A stretch of DNA of 64,000 nt from JAEXOD01 sp963663265 (GTDB lineage: Bacteria; Bacteroidota; Ignavibacteria; Ignavibacteriales; Melioribacteraceae): the NCBI GenBank assembly GCA_963663265.2, contig CAXXXM010000001.1:372001-436000 (forward strand), in the 5' to 3' direction. The first letter of the stretch is position 1, and each line of letters starts with the position of its first letter. Positions 18,795 through 27,282 of this stretch are shown here, piece by piece. The translations under genes were made by a program, and so were the position numbers. The notes under the pieces were generated by a model. That model did no database searches, had not been told where the DNA came from, and was given only the letters and a program-made list of their open reading frames with translations.

Positions 18795-19625
18795 ATGTTT
18801 GAATTATTTACGTATGATTTTATGATAAATGCTTTAGTTGCCAGTTTGTTGGCAAGTATTGCGTTTGGTGTTGTTGGCAGCTTTATTGTTGTTAAAAGAA
18901 TTTCATTTATTAGCGGTGGAATATCTCATACTGCTTATGGCGGAATTGGGCTTGGTTATTTACTTGGTTTTAATCCTATTTATGGAGCAATTGGTTTTAG
19001 TGTTTTAGCTGCTTCCATTATTGCATATTTACGAAAAGAAAAGAATCAGTTTGAAGATACACTAATAGGTATTATGTGGTCACTTGGTATGGCTTTGGGT
19101 GTTTTATTTGTAAATTTAGCTCCGGGATATGCACCAAGTTTAATGAGTTATTTGTTTGGAAATATTTTAATTATCCCAACTAATGAAATTTATTTAATGG
19201 CTTTATTGGATTTTGTTATTGTTGCTTTAATTGCAACTTTTTTTAATCAGTTTCAAGCTATTACTTTTGATGAAGAGTTTGCTCGTGCAATTGGATTAAA
19301 GGTTGATTTATTTTTCTATCTGCTTTTTATTATTATTGCACTCACTACTGTAATATTAATAAAATTGGTTGGAATTATTCTTGTGATTGCACTTTTAACT
19401 ATTCCAGGTGCCATAAGTTTGCATTATGTTAAAAGCCTTAAAGGTATGATGATTTTAAGTACAATTATCGGCTTGTTCTTTAATATTAGTGGGTTAATTA
19501 TTTCATATTATCTTAACTTGTCATCGGGTGCAACAATTATTATTATTGCAGTAATAAGTTATTTGATAAGTTTAGGAATTGTCAAAATAAAAAATTATAA
19601 TAGCAAAGCTGTTTTAAACAATTAA
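18795..19625 (+). CDS. znuB: Zinc ABC transporter permease
   Basis: 276 residues with about eight hydrophobic segments of the ABC-3 (metal) permease family. Typical motifs include VVKRISFISGGISHTAYGGIGLGYLLG near the N-terminus (the family S/H-containing loop) and DEEFARAIGLKVDLFFYLLF in the coupling-helix region that contacts ZnuC. It forms the transmembrane channel for zinc uptake. It is the last gene of the zinc operon; lgt starts 16 bp later with its own strong ribosome-binding site and may be cotranscribed. Confidence 0.9.
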   Translation: MFELFTYDFMINALVASLLASIAFGVVGSFIVVKRISFISGGISHTAYGGIGLGYLLGFNPIYGAIGFSVLAASIIAYLRKEKNQFEDTLIGIMWSLGMALGVLFVNLAPGYAPSLMSYLFGNILIIPTNEIYLMALLDFVIVALIATFFNQFQAITFDEEFARAIGLKVDLFFYLLFIIIALTTVILIKLVGIILVIALLTIPGAISLHYVKSLKGMMILSTIIGLFFNISGLIISYYLNLSSGATIIIIAVISYLISLGIVKIKNYNSKAVLNN

Positions 19626-19641
19626 TATTTAGAGGAAAATT

Positions 19642-20424
19642 TTGATTGAATGGAATGTAAATCCAGAAATATTTGCTTTAGGTCCATTTTCTGTACGCTG
19701 GTATGGAGTTTTATTTGCCGGCTCATTTTTTGTAGGACTTCAAATAATAACTTGGATTTTTAAGCTTGAAAAAAAGAGTGAAAAAGACTTAAATGCTCTT
19801 GTTTGGTATATGATAGGTGGGACGGTAATAGGGGCACGATTAGGACATTGTTTGTTTTATGCACCTTCATATTATTTATCGCATCCACTTGAAATATTGT
19901 TTATTTGGCATGGTGGATTAGCCTCGCATGGTGCCGCTATTGGTATTTTAACGGCTATGTATTATTATGTTAAATCTCGTAAAGGTATTTCATACCTTTG
20001 GGCATTTGATAGAGTTGTAGTTACAGTAGCTTTAGCAGGTGCTATGATTAGATTAGGAAATTTATTTAATTCCGAGATATATGGAAAACCTACCGGTGGC
20101 GATTGGGGATTTGTTTTTAAACTTGTTGATGATGTTCCACGTCATCCTACACAGTTATACGAAGCATTAGCTTACATTGCAATATTTATTTTTTTGTATC
20201 TATACTATAAAAAGAACTACAAAATTTTACCTGATGGTTTACTTTTTGGATACTTTTTGAGCTTGGTCTTTGGTTTTAGAATATTTGTAGAATATTTTAA
20301 AGAAAACCAAGAATCATTTGAAAACAGTATGCCATTAAATATGGGGCAGCTTTTAAGTATTCCATTAGTAATTTTTGGTGTTTATTTAATAAAAAGAGCT
20401 TATAACAATAAAGAGACCGTGTGA
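19642..20424 (+). CDS. lgt: Prolipoprotein diacylglyceryl transferase
   Basis: 260 residues with seven membrane segments. It transfers diacylglycerol from phosphatidylglycerol to the lipobox cysteine of prolipoproteins. The family motifs HGGLASHGAAIG and RLGNLFNSEIYGKPT are clear, and PRHPTQLYEA is also conserved. The start is TTG 19642, supported by AGAGGA at 19631-19636 with good spacing and by family length; no in-frame ATG lies nearby. The last codons and TGA stop lie inside the left arm of an inverted-repeat element (20412-20600), so the C-terminal tail may have been replaced by that insertion. Confidence 0.93.
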   Translation: MIEWNVNPEIFALGPFSVRWYGVLFAGSFFVGLQIITWIFKLEKKSEKDLNALVWYMIGGTVIGARLGHCLFYAPSYYLSHPLEILFIWHGGLASHGAAIGILTAMYYYVKSRKGISYLWAFDRVVVTVALAGAMIRLGNLFNSEIYGKPTGGDWGFVFKLVDDVPRHPTQLYEALAYIAIFIFLYLYYKKNYKILPDGLLFGYFLSLVFGFRIFVEYFKENQESFENSMPLNMGQLLSIPLVIFGVYLIKRAYNNKETV

Positions 20425-20600
20425 AAATTGGGGAATTGTTGCAATTAAAGAAAACTCATCCCCCAGCCCCTTCTCTTAAAATAGAAGGGGAATGACTATA
20501 AGTGTCTACAATATAATGCGTTGCAAGGATTTGTGTCTCCTCTATTTTAAGAGAGGAGATTAAGAGGTGAGTTGTTTTTTTAAGTTTTCACACAATCTCT
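20412..20600. repeat. MITE-like imperfect inverted repeat
   Basis: A 189-bp element with terminal arms AGAGACCGTGTGAAAA (20412-20427) and TTTTCACACAATCTCT (20585-20600), matching 14 of 16. Inside, a second pair of arms contains TCTCTTAAAATAGA (20472-20485) and its exact complement TCTATTTTAAGAGA (20541-20554), within longer CCCCTTCT/AGAAGGGG-type palindromes. No ORF is present. The shape is that of a non-autonomous transposable element. The left end overlaps the lgt stop codon. A target-site duplication is not clear. Confidence 0.6.
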
Positions 20601-20677
20601 AAAAAGTTGGAAATTAAATAACATCTGGGTAAAAGAGGGGAGAACCTTGGGCATTTCTAATATACGAAGAGTTTTTG

Positions 20678-20751
<74 letters not shown>

Positions 20752-20857
20752 AAAAACATAGTTAAGAAAAATAATTAATTATTATCCTTTTATCAATAAA
20801 AATTTATTTTATTTGAATTTTGGGGTTGATTTACCCATAATACGTGGGCGTTTCATA

Positions 20858-20921
20858 ATTGAGGAATGTTATTCTGGGAAGTCATGGTCTTACCATGACC
20901 TCCCAGGAATTATTCCTCGAT
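20858..20921. repeat. Long imperfect hairpin (family C core)
   Basis: A 64-nt near-palindrome. GTCATGGT (20881-20888), loop CTT, ACCATGAC (20892-20899) form the tip. CTGGGA/TCCCAG and GAGGAAT/ATTCCTC continue the stem outward with small bulges. The right flank runs into TTTTGCAACATC, a linker found beside other copies. Related copies are at 33340, 21380 (inverted) and 47762. Confidence 0.7.
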
Positions 20922-21007
20922 TTTGCAACATCTGCGAAACGAGTGACAAGAAGCGTAAAACTCGATGAGGAAATATTAATATTTCTGAATAAATAATTAA
21001 AAGCACC

Positions 21008-21184
21008 TTTGACTTTGGAAAAGTCAAACATCGTTAACATGTTAAAAGAAAAGAAGTTAGCACTTCAGAGAAGTGCCATATGTTCTACACGAAATGTAAA
21101 TGATGGTATGGTTTTGTGCGACTTCCCTGAAGTCGAATTGCCTTTACATTGTACTGTTAACGACATGTGATTGCTCTGCAATCA
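21008..21184. repeat. Cluster of four tri-loop hairpins
   Basis: Four perfect stems with 3-nt loops: TTTGACTTT-GGA-AAAGTCAAA (21008-21028), GCACTTC-AGA-GAAGTGC (21060-21076), CGACTTC-CCT-GAAGTCG (21119-21135) and TGATTGC-TCT-GCAATCA (21168-21184). Each stem sequence is different. The last, with its flank CGACATG, recurs at 34331 and 35192 with loop TAT. No coding potential is evident. Confidence 0.7.
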
Positions 21185-21379
21185 TTACGCAAAAATAATT
21201 GAGTGGCATATTGTAGTGTGTTTTGAATCCCAAGAATCCCTTTAATCCCTCAAAATCACCATTCAGACGATGTGTTTGTATTTTGCAACATCCATGGTCG
21301 AAGGTGTTGCAAAACTCAGAAAACCTACTCTGGGGCGTCATGGTCGGGATGTTGAAAAACTTGGAAATCCAGTTCTGGG

Positions 21380-21469
21380 GTGTCACGGTCTGAACCGTGA
21401 CACAAACTTTTATTAAAAATACTGGTCTTTTTACAGAAAAGTCATTCGGTCATGGTAAGACCATGACCG
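21380..21469. repeat. Family C repeat, inverted copy interrupted by the group II intron
   Basis: Hairpin GTGTCACGGT-CTGA-ACCGTGACAC (21380-21403), a 43-bp spacer, then hairpin CGGTCATGGT-AAG-ACCATGACCG (21447-21469). The reverse complement matches the copy at 33365-33454, including the shared spacer segment ATAAAAGTTTGTGTCACGG. The group II intron begins 4 nt beyond the second hairpin. Confidence 0.75.
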
Positions 21470-21472
21470 CCG

Positions 21473-22128
21473 GTGTGCCTGACATGGTAAATAGCTAAGG
21501 GATGAAAGTTCCCAATGAGCCTTGATAGTAGGAATCATTAGCCGAACAGCAAGGGTGTCCATCGCGAGGTGGAATCTGAAAGAAGCTGTAAGCAAAGTCT
21601 CGGTCTGACGAACAGAAACTGTATACGAGGCAGATACAATCGGGCAAGTTTGCCGGCCAGAACGAAGCCCTATACTATCCGAAGGTTGTAACTGTATATA
21701 CAGCAGATATATGAGATGAAAGCTATTTATCTTACTCAGGGAGGTCTGCGATAAAGTCTCGCCGTCATGGAACATAGAGTTCGACATAGGAGACAAACTA
21801 CATAGTAATATGTAATTGAAAACGCAGAAGTCAGCAGAGGTCATAGTATTTCACGAAAGTGGAAGAAGGACTGAACGGGAAGTAATTAGTAATTTCTAAA
21901 ACGATTATAATATAATGAAGCAGAACAGAATCAAGACACTACCTAAGAAGGCAAGTATGGAAGACCCAACTATCTTAGGAGAGCTGAATATTAATTCAAA
22001 TAAAAGGAATTATGAAATTAACAGCATTAGGTAAAACCTAATAATTTCCCGAACCGCCGTATGCCGAACGGCACGTACGGTGGTGTGAGAGGACGGCATG
22101 GGAATTAATCCCATGCCTCCTACTCGAT
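21473..22128 (+). mobile_element. Group II intron without intron-encoded protein
   Basis: 656 nt. The 5' end has GTGTG (21473) and a dense, structured domain I-like region with little coding potential. Domain V is at 22053-22084: ACCGCCGT pairs with ACGGTGGT (one G-U), with upper stem TGCC-GAAC-GGCA. Domain VI is at 22087-22125: GAG/CTC and AGGA/TCCT stems flank a bulged A at 22122, seven bases from the 3' end, with GGCATGGG/CCCATGCC above. The 3' end is CGAT (ends in AY). No reverse-transcriptase ORF is present; domain IV is reduced to about 150 nt. This looks like a ribozyme core that could be mobilised or spliced only with a maturase supplied in trans. The exact ends are inferred from consensus. 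Confidence 0.8.
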
Positions 22129-22180
22129 AGGAAAGCCACAGTAAGTGTAGCTAATCTAACTATCTCCTAACTATAAAAAC

Positions 22181-22194
22181 GTGATTCAAATCAT
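22181..22194. promoter_or_regulatory. Candidate Crp/Fnr-family operator
   Basis: GTGAT-TCAA-ATCAT, 83 bp before the ATG at 22277. It belongs to the set GTGAT-N4-ATCAY seen also at 23232, 58077 and 233. Confidence 0.3.
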
Positions 22195-22276
22195 TCCTCT
22201 GATCAAATACTTGTTAATATGTAAGGACTTGTTTATATTAAAGTCAATAAAACTTAAATGTTACGAGGGAATTAAA

Positions 22277-23167
22277 ATGGCATTAAAAAGCACCGTAAAA
22301 AGTATTTTATTGCTTATCATATTAATTACTACCAATATGTTTAGCCAAATTGATCCAAATGTTTACTATCCTTTGCATATTGGTGATAAATGGGAGTATA
22401 CAGATTATTATGGATATGAAAGTTATTGCTTTGAAGTATTAGGGGACACATTAATGCCAAACGGTTATAATTACTTTATCACTACATTTAATAGTGCTAC
22501 TTATCAACGAGTTGAAAACAACAAATATGTTAAAGTATATAACGAATATGCTGAGAATAATGAATTTACTAAATATGATTTACAATCGGAAGAAGGCACA
22601 ATATTTATTCCTTGGGGACCAACATGGCGGGGATATGGAATTTTTGAAACAGGTATTGATAATGATAATATAATTGGTGAAAAATTAGAATGGAGAGAGT
22701 TTCGCGAAGTAATGGTCGATACTTCTGTATTTCCTGCTGATACAACTTGGCATTTTGTAGTTGATGGATATTGTCCCAGAATAACACAAGGAATAGGTCT
22801 ATCTACAGATGCATACGGTCTTACGATTCTTATTGGCGTCAGAATAAATAATGTTGGTTATGGAACGTTAACTGATGTTAAAGATGAACAAATGACCTCG
22901 CCAGAATCATTTGGATTATATCAAAATTATCCCAATCCGTTTAACCCATCGACAACAATAAAGTACAACTTAACTAATGAAAGTTTTATTAAGTTAAAAG
23001 TTTATGATACAATTGGGAATGAAGTAAAAACACTTTATGAAGGGAATCAAATAGCAGGGCAACACTCAGCAATGTTTTCCGGAGATGATTTAGCAAGTGG
23101 TTTGTATTTTATCAGATTAACAAATGGGAATCAAAATAAAACTATTAAAGCAATGTTGATGAAGTGA
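22277..23167 (+). CDS. T9SS type A sorting-domain protein, tandem copy 1
   Basis: About 296 residues from ATG 22277, which follows GAGGGA with good spacing and begins a clear signal peptide (hydrophobic core LLLIILITTNMF, then SQ). The frame is open upstream to 22181, but that leader is non-coding in character. The mature part opens with YYPLHIGDKWEY, a motif shared with several cargo proteins in the window, and ends with a T9SS type A sorting module (NYPNPFNPSTTI, LASGLYFIRL, AMLMK). It is presumably exported across the outer membrane. Function of the central domain is unknown. It is 1,051 bp upstream of an equally long paralogue. Confidence 0.85.
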   Translation: MALKSTVKSILLLIILITTNMFSQIDPNVYYPLHIGDKWEYTDYYGYESYCFEVLGDTLMPNGYNYFITTFNSATYQRVENNKYVKVYNEYAENNEFTKYDLQSEEGTIFIPWGPTWRGYGIFETGIDNDNIIGEKLEWREFREVMVDTSVFPADTTWHFVVDGYCPRITQGIGLSTDAYGLTILIGVRINNVGYGTLTDVKDEQMTSPESFGLYQNYPNPFNPSTTIKYNLTNESFIKLKVYDTIGNEVKTLYEGNQIAGQHSAMFSGDDLASGLYFIRLTNGNQNKTIKAMLMK

Positions 23168-23231
23168 GAAAGTAGAAATACTCCGGGTGGCAAAATGAAC
23201 TATAATCTAACTATCTCCTAATAATAAAAAC

Positions 23232-23245
23232 GTGATTCAAATCAT
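23232..23245. promoter_or_regulatory. Candidate Crp/Fnr-family operator (duplicated copy)
   Basis: GTGAT-TCAA-ATCAT, identical to 22181 and carried by the duplication, 83 bp before ATG 23328. Confidence 0.3.
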
Positions 23246-23327
23246 TCCTCTGATTAAATACTTGTTAATATGTAAGGACTTGTTTATATTAAAGTCAACA
23301 AAACTTAAATGTTACGAGGGAATTAAA

Positions 23328-24218
23328 ATGGCATTAAAAAACATCGTAAAAAGTATTTTATTACTTATCATATTAATTAGTACCAATATGTTTAGCCAAA
23401 TTGATCCAAATGATTATTACCCATTACACATTGGCGATAAATGGGAATATTTGGATTTGTGGAATAATGAAAGATCTTTTGTTGAGGTTATCGGAGATAC
23501 GCTAATGTCAAATGGATTAGAGTATTATTGCGTTTTGGGTTATAATTTATCGTTTCAACGAGTAGTGGAAAATAAGGTTGTAAAAGAATATAACGAATAT
23601 GCTGAAAATGATGAATATATTAAATACGATTTAATTTCACCTAAAAAGACTATTTTTATGCCGGGGACTTCAAATTCTTCTGGTGTAGGTGTTTTTGACG
23701 TACAAATAGACAATAATAATATAATTGGCAAAAAATTGGAATGGAGGGAATTCAGAGAGGTTAGAATAGATTCATTGGTTGTTCCTCCTGACACTACATG
23801 GATAGACTTGATTGATGTATATTGGCCACGAATTACACAAGGAATAGGCTTAAACACAGATGCATATGGTAGATCGATTCTAATAGGTGTAAGAATAAAT
23901 AATGTTGGTTATGGAACTTTAACTGATGTTAAAGATGAACAAATGACCTTGCCAGAATCATTTGAATTATATCAAAATTATCCAAATCCATTTAATCCAT
24001 CGACAACAATAAAGTACAACTTAACTAATGAAAGTTTTATTAAGTTAAAAGTTTATGATACAATTGGGAATGAAGTAAAAACGCTTTATGAAGGATCTCA
24101 AACAGCTGGGCAACACTCAGCAATGTTTGTCGGAAATGATTTAGCAAGTGGTTTGTATTTTATCAGACTAACAAATGGGAATCAAAATAAAACTATTAAA
24201 GCAATGTTGATGAAGTGA
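23328..24218 (+). CDS. T9SS type A sorting-domain protein, tandem copy 2
   Basis: About 296 residues; same start logic, signal peptide, opening motif (YYPLHIGDKWEY) and C-terminal sorting module (NYPNPFNPSTTI) as the copy at 22277. The central part, roughly residues 45-145, differs at about half of its positions from copy 1, although the ends are nearly identical even at DNA level. This pattern suggests gene conversion of the ends or rapid change of the exposed middle. Function unknown; likely a secreted or surface protein. Confidence 0.85.
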   Translation: MALKNIVKSILLLIILISTNMFSQIDPNDYYPLHIGDKWEYLDLWNNERSFVEVIGDTLMSNGLEYYCVLGYNLSFQRVVENKVVKEYNEYAENDEYIKYDLISPKKTIFMPGTSNSSGVGVFDVQIDNNNIIGKKLEWREFREVRIDSLVVPPDTTWIDLIDVYWPRITQGIGLNTDAYGRSILIGVRINNVGYGTLTDVKDEQMTLPESFELYQNYPNPFNPSTTIKYNLTNESFIKLKVYDTIGNEVKTLYEGSQTAGQHSAMFVGNDLASGLYFIRLTNGNQNKTIKAMLMK

Positions 24219-24245
24219 GAAAGTAGAAATGCTCTGGGTGGCAAA

Positions 24246-24374
24246 ATGAACTATAATCAACAACTAAAAACTTCTGCTAAAAAATTGAGTAGGGATATGC
24301 GTAAACTTCCAACAAAAGCAGAAAAACTTCTTTGGGATGAATTACGTAATAGAAAGCTTGGTGATAAAAAATAA
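24246..24374 (+). pseudogene. DUF559 endonuclease-domain gene remnant
   Basis: ATG 24246 opens 42 codons reading MNYNQQLKTSAKKLSRD and KAEKLLWDELRNRKLGDKK, the typical start of DUF559 (Vsr/restriction-endonuclease-like) proteins. TAA stops it just where the family continues with a ..RRQHP.. motif; after the stop the same frame still gives LRQHSFPKF. The rest of the usual 110-120-residue protein is missing. It is a decayed fragment, not a working gene. Confidence 0.7.
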
Positions 24375-24533
24375 TTAAGACAACATTCTTTCCCCAAATT
24401 TTTATTATTCAAAAAAAAATGGTAAAATTATTGTTTAAATTTTAAATAGTTGTGAAATTTGCTTATTATTGCATTTTAAAATTGAATATTATTAATAAAT
24501 ATTCATTAAAGTGTGTAAATAAATGGAGTTAAA

Positions 24534-26357
24534 ATGCCTGCATTAAAAAAGTTTAAAACCATTCCGGAAATATATTTATACTTAACCGAAGTATTTGGAA
24601 AAAGTGCTGATAAACCGGTTATTAAATATAAAGTTGATGGAGCTTATAAATCTATTTCTTATGAAGAAATGAGACAAGAAACAGAATTATTTGCAAGCGG
24701 ATTAGCATCTATTGGATTTAAACGTGGTCAAAAAATAGCAATTATTGCAGAAAATAGACCTGAGTGGGTGTATTCAGATTTTGCAATTTTGGGATTAGGC
24801 GGTATTGATGTTCCTTTATATCCAATTTTAACTTCAGATACTATTCAGTTTATTCTTAATAATAGTGAGTCTGTTGGTATTATTGTTTCAAATAAATTCC
24901 ATTTAAATAAAGTTTTAAAAGTTCGTGATAAATGCAGACATCTAAAATTTATTATTGTAATGAATGAAAGGGATTTAATTCCGGAACCCGGAGTTTATTC
25001 TTTTAACGAAATAAAAAGAAAAGGGCGGGATTATTTGGGCGAAAACAGACTACATTTTAGTGAATCTATAAACTTAGTAAATGAGGAAGATTTATCCACT
25101 ATAATATATACTTCCGGAACCACCGGTGAGCCAAAAGGAGTAATGCTTACGCATAAAAATATTGTTTCAAATACAATGTCAGCTCACCAAGTTTTTGATT
25201 TAAGCGATAAAGATACATTTTTATCATTCTTACCCTTGTGCCATATTTTTGAACGAACTGCCGGTTATTATGTAGCATTATCGGGCGGGTGTACAATTGC
25301 GTATGCAGAAAGCATAGAAAAAGTAGCCTCAAATATGGAAGAGATAAAACCAACAGTTATGACTGCAGTACCTCGTTTATTTGAAAGGATGTACAGTAAA
25401 ATTAAACGAAATATTGAAAGTCAATCTGTTAACAAACAAAAAGTATTTTCGTGGGCTGTTGAAGTTGGTAAAGAATATTGTATTCAAAAAAAATCTCCTA
25501 CGGGGGTTTCGCTTACTATTTCTGTTAAGCATTCATTGGCAAATAAACTTGTTTTTAATAAACTTAAAGAAAAGACAGGTGGCAATCTTAGATTTTTTAT
25601 TTCCGGTGGAGCTCCTTTATCAAGAGATTTAGGTTTGTTTTTTGAAGCCGTTGGTATGCTTATAGTTGAAGGGTACGGTCTTACAGAAAGTTCGCCTGTA
25701 TTAGCAGTAAATAAACCTAATAATTACAAATTTGGAACAGTTGGCAAACCTTTCCCCGGTGTTGAGCTGAAAATTGCACAAGATGGTGAAATTTTGGCTT
25801 ATGGCCCAAGTATTATGAAAGGCTATTTTAACAATAAAAAAGAAACCGATGCCGTTCTAAAAGATGGTTGGCTTCATACAGGGGATATTGGTGTTTTTGA
25901 TGCTGAAGGTTTTTTAATTATTACCGATAGAAAAAAGCACTTGTTTAAAACTTCACAAGGTAAATATATTGCTCCTTCCCCTATTGAAAATATGTTTTTG
26001 GCAAGCAAATATATTGATCAGTTTATTTTAATTGGTGATAGAAGGATGTTTTTAAGTGCTTTAATTGTACCGGATTTTGAAGCAATTAAAGAATATGCTG
26101 ATGCTAACAGAATTCAATACAATACTGTTGATGATCTTATAAACATGAAACAGATTTATGATATTATTGATAAAGATTTAGTACAGTTTCAGAAAAAGCT
26201 TGCTAATTACGAAAGAGTAAGAAAATTCACTCTTCTTGATAAACCCTTTACTATTGAAGAGGGAACTCTTACTCCATCATTAAAAATTAAAAGAAAAGAA
26301 ATTGAATCGCGTTATAAAAATTTAATAGAAGAAATGTACAAAGCCTTTGAAGATTAG
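24534..26357 (+). CDS. Long-chain fatty acid--CoA ligase (AMP-forming)
   Basis: 607 residues of the ANL adenylate-forming superfamily. The P-loop motif IYTSGTTGEPKGVMLTH, GYGLTESSPV (A5), GWLHTGDIGVFD with the ATP-ribose Asp (A7) and DRKKHLFKTSQGKYIAP (A8) are clear. It activates fatty acids to acyl-CoA for lipid synthesis or degradation. It resembles FadD15/long-chain types with the extended middle region rather than acetyl-CoA synthetase. GGAG precedes ATG 24534. It is single, and converges with a minus-strand gene with which it overlaps by 4 bp at the 3' ends. Confidence 0.92.
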   Translation: MPALKKFKTIPEIYLYLTEVFGKSADKPVIKYKVDGAYKSISYEEMRQETELFASGLASIGFKRGQKIAIIAENRPEWVYSDFAILGLGGIDVPLYPILTSDTIQFILNNSESVGIIVSNKFHLNKVLKVRDKCRHLKFIIVMNERDLIPEPGVYSFNEIKRKGRDYLGENRLHFSESINLVNEEDLSTIIYTSGTTGEPKGVMLTHKNIVSNTMSAHQVFDLSDKDTFLSFLPLCHIFERTAGYYVALSGGCTIAYAESIEKVASNMEEIKPTVMTAVPRLFERMYSKIKRNIESQSVNKQKVFSWAVEVGKEYCIQKKSPTGVSLTISVKHSLANKLVFNKLKEKTGGNLRFFISGGAPLSRDLGLFFEAVGMLIVEGYGLTESSPVLAVNKPNNYKFGTVGKPFPGVELKIAQDGEILAYGPSIMKGYFNNKKETDAVLKDGWLHTGDIGVFDAEGFLIITDRKKHLFKTSQGKYIAPSPIENMFLASKYIDQFILIGDRRMFLSALIVPDFEAIKEYADANRIQYNTVDDLINMKQIYDIIDKDLVQFQKKLANYERVRKFTLLDKPFTIEEGTLTPSLKIKRKEIESRYKNLIEEMYKAFED

Positions 26358-27265
26358 TACGTTTCCACATTAAACTTTGATACGCCGCCATCAATTGTAA
26401 TTAAAACTTTTTTAGCTGCGGAGTTGTAATTTTTACTCTCGTAAATGTTGTTGTTAATTTTAACAAAAGTTTTTAAATTGTTAGAACTTAATACTAAATC
26501 TCCATCAATTCGGCAGCCGGATTCCTTTGGTATTCTTATCTTTAAACTTGCGGCACCCATTTCAACATTAATGTAAGTTCTATCTGATTTATCACCAAGT
26601 TTAATTACATTTGAGGATGCACCTGTATTTAATTCAATATTTCTAACTAAATATTTCGATAAGTCTAAATTTGTTTTGGCAGCTCCAATATCAAGCCTAA
26701 AATCCCATATAATGTTTGAATTAAGCTTAATATTAATATTATTTCTAATTTTATCTCTAAAGTGAAACTCGTGCGAGCCTTCATTTGAAAACTCTACCCA
26801 AGCGGTACTATCTGAAATACGTGTATCGAAAAAATAGTTCCCCCATGTTGATTTAGTATGACCATCAACAAGGTTTGAAGTTGTGTCCTGTATTCTGATA
26901 GATGCGGCACCTGTCTTTATTTCTAAATTTCCATATTTTACTTTACTATCATAATCAGTTTTAAAATAGTTTGTTGAATAGTTCCCTGAGTTGAAATCCT
27001 CTTCAAACGTTGTACTAACTCCATCAAAAACATAATAAATAGAGCCATAAATTAACAAGGAAATTAAAAATCCAAATAACCCACTTAAAACAGGTTTGAA
27101 AATAGTATTTTTTGTTATTACTAATAAACCCCAAAAAATAAAAATAAGGGGCCATAGGTTGCCTATAAATTCCCAGTCAGAATTTATTATATTAAATTTT
27201 GTACCTAAGATTAAGGCTCCAAGGGTAATGAATAAACTTCCCCAAAATATTTGTCCGTTTTTCAT
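26354..27265 (-). CDS. Membrane protein with LiaF/toast-rack-like C-terminal domain
   Basis: 303 residues. Three to four hydrophobic segments occupy about residues 8-80 (LiaI/LiaF-like, with ..NLWPLIFIFWGL..). A repetitive beta-strand region follows (YGNLEIKTGAASIRIQ, LDIGAAKTNLDLS, VEMGAASLKIRIP), characteristic of the 'toast rack' fold of LiaF and related envelope-stress proteins. It lies 17 bp after a PspC gene, and the pair is probably an envelope stress module. The exact partner is unknown. Confidence 0.82.
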   Translation of the reverse strand: MKNGQIFWGSLFITLGALILGTKFNIINSDWEFIGNLWPLIFIFWGLLVITKNTIFKPVLSGLFGFLISLLIYGSIYYVFDGVSTTFEEDFNSGNYSTNYFKTDYDSKVKYGNLEIKTGAASIRIQDTTSNLVDGHTKSTWGNYFFDTRISDSTAWVEFSNEGSHEFHFRDKIRNNINIKLNSNIIWDFRLDIGAAKTNLDLSKYLVRNIELNTGASSNVIKLGDKSDRTYINVEMGAASLKIRIPKESGCRIDGDLVLSSNNLKTFVKINNNIYESKNYNSAAKKVLITIDGGVSKFNVETY

Positions 27266-27282
27266 AATCTTATTCCAAATAA

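Larger units (their letters stand above)
22152..23202 (+). repeat. Tandem duplication, copy 1 (1,051 bp)
   Basis: This copy and 23203-24253 are in direct tandem with exactly equal length. The pentamer TAATC marks the left end (22152), the junction (23203) and the right end (24254). Upstream leader, N-terminus and C-terminal third are nearly identical, while the middle has diverged strongly without any net length change. Confidence 0.85.
23203..24253 (+). repeat. Tandem duplication, copy 2 (1,051 bp)
   Basis: Second unit of the tandem pair (see 22152). Its right end continues straight into the DUF559 remnant at 24246, whose first bases also appear at the junction near 23195. This shows that the original locus was cargo gene followed by DUF559 gene. 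Confidence 0.85.

Noticed and set aside
21431..21844. 137-codon minus-strand open frame
   Set aside because: It is antisense to the structured 5' part of the group II intron and has no recognisable motif.
20858..22128. Prophage or integrated island at tRNA-Pro
   Set aside because: No integrase, no phage genes and no duplicated tRNA end are visible; the region is explained by repeats and the intron.
22181..22276. 32-codon N-terminal extension of the T9SS cargo proteins (also at 23232)
   Set aside because: The ribosome-binding site and signal peptide point to ATG 22277 and 23328; the extension is the duplicated leader.
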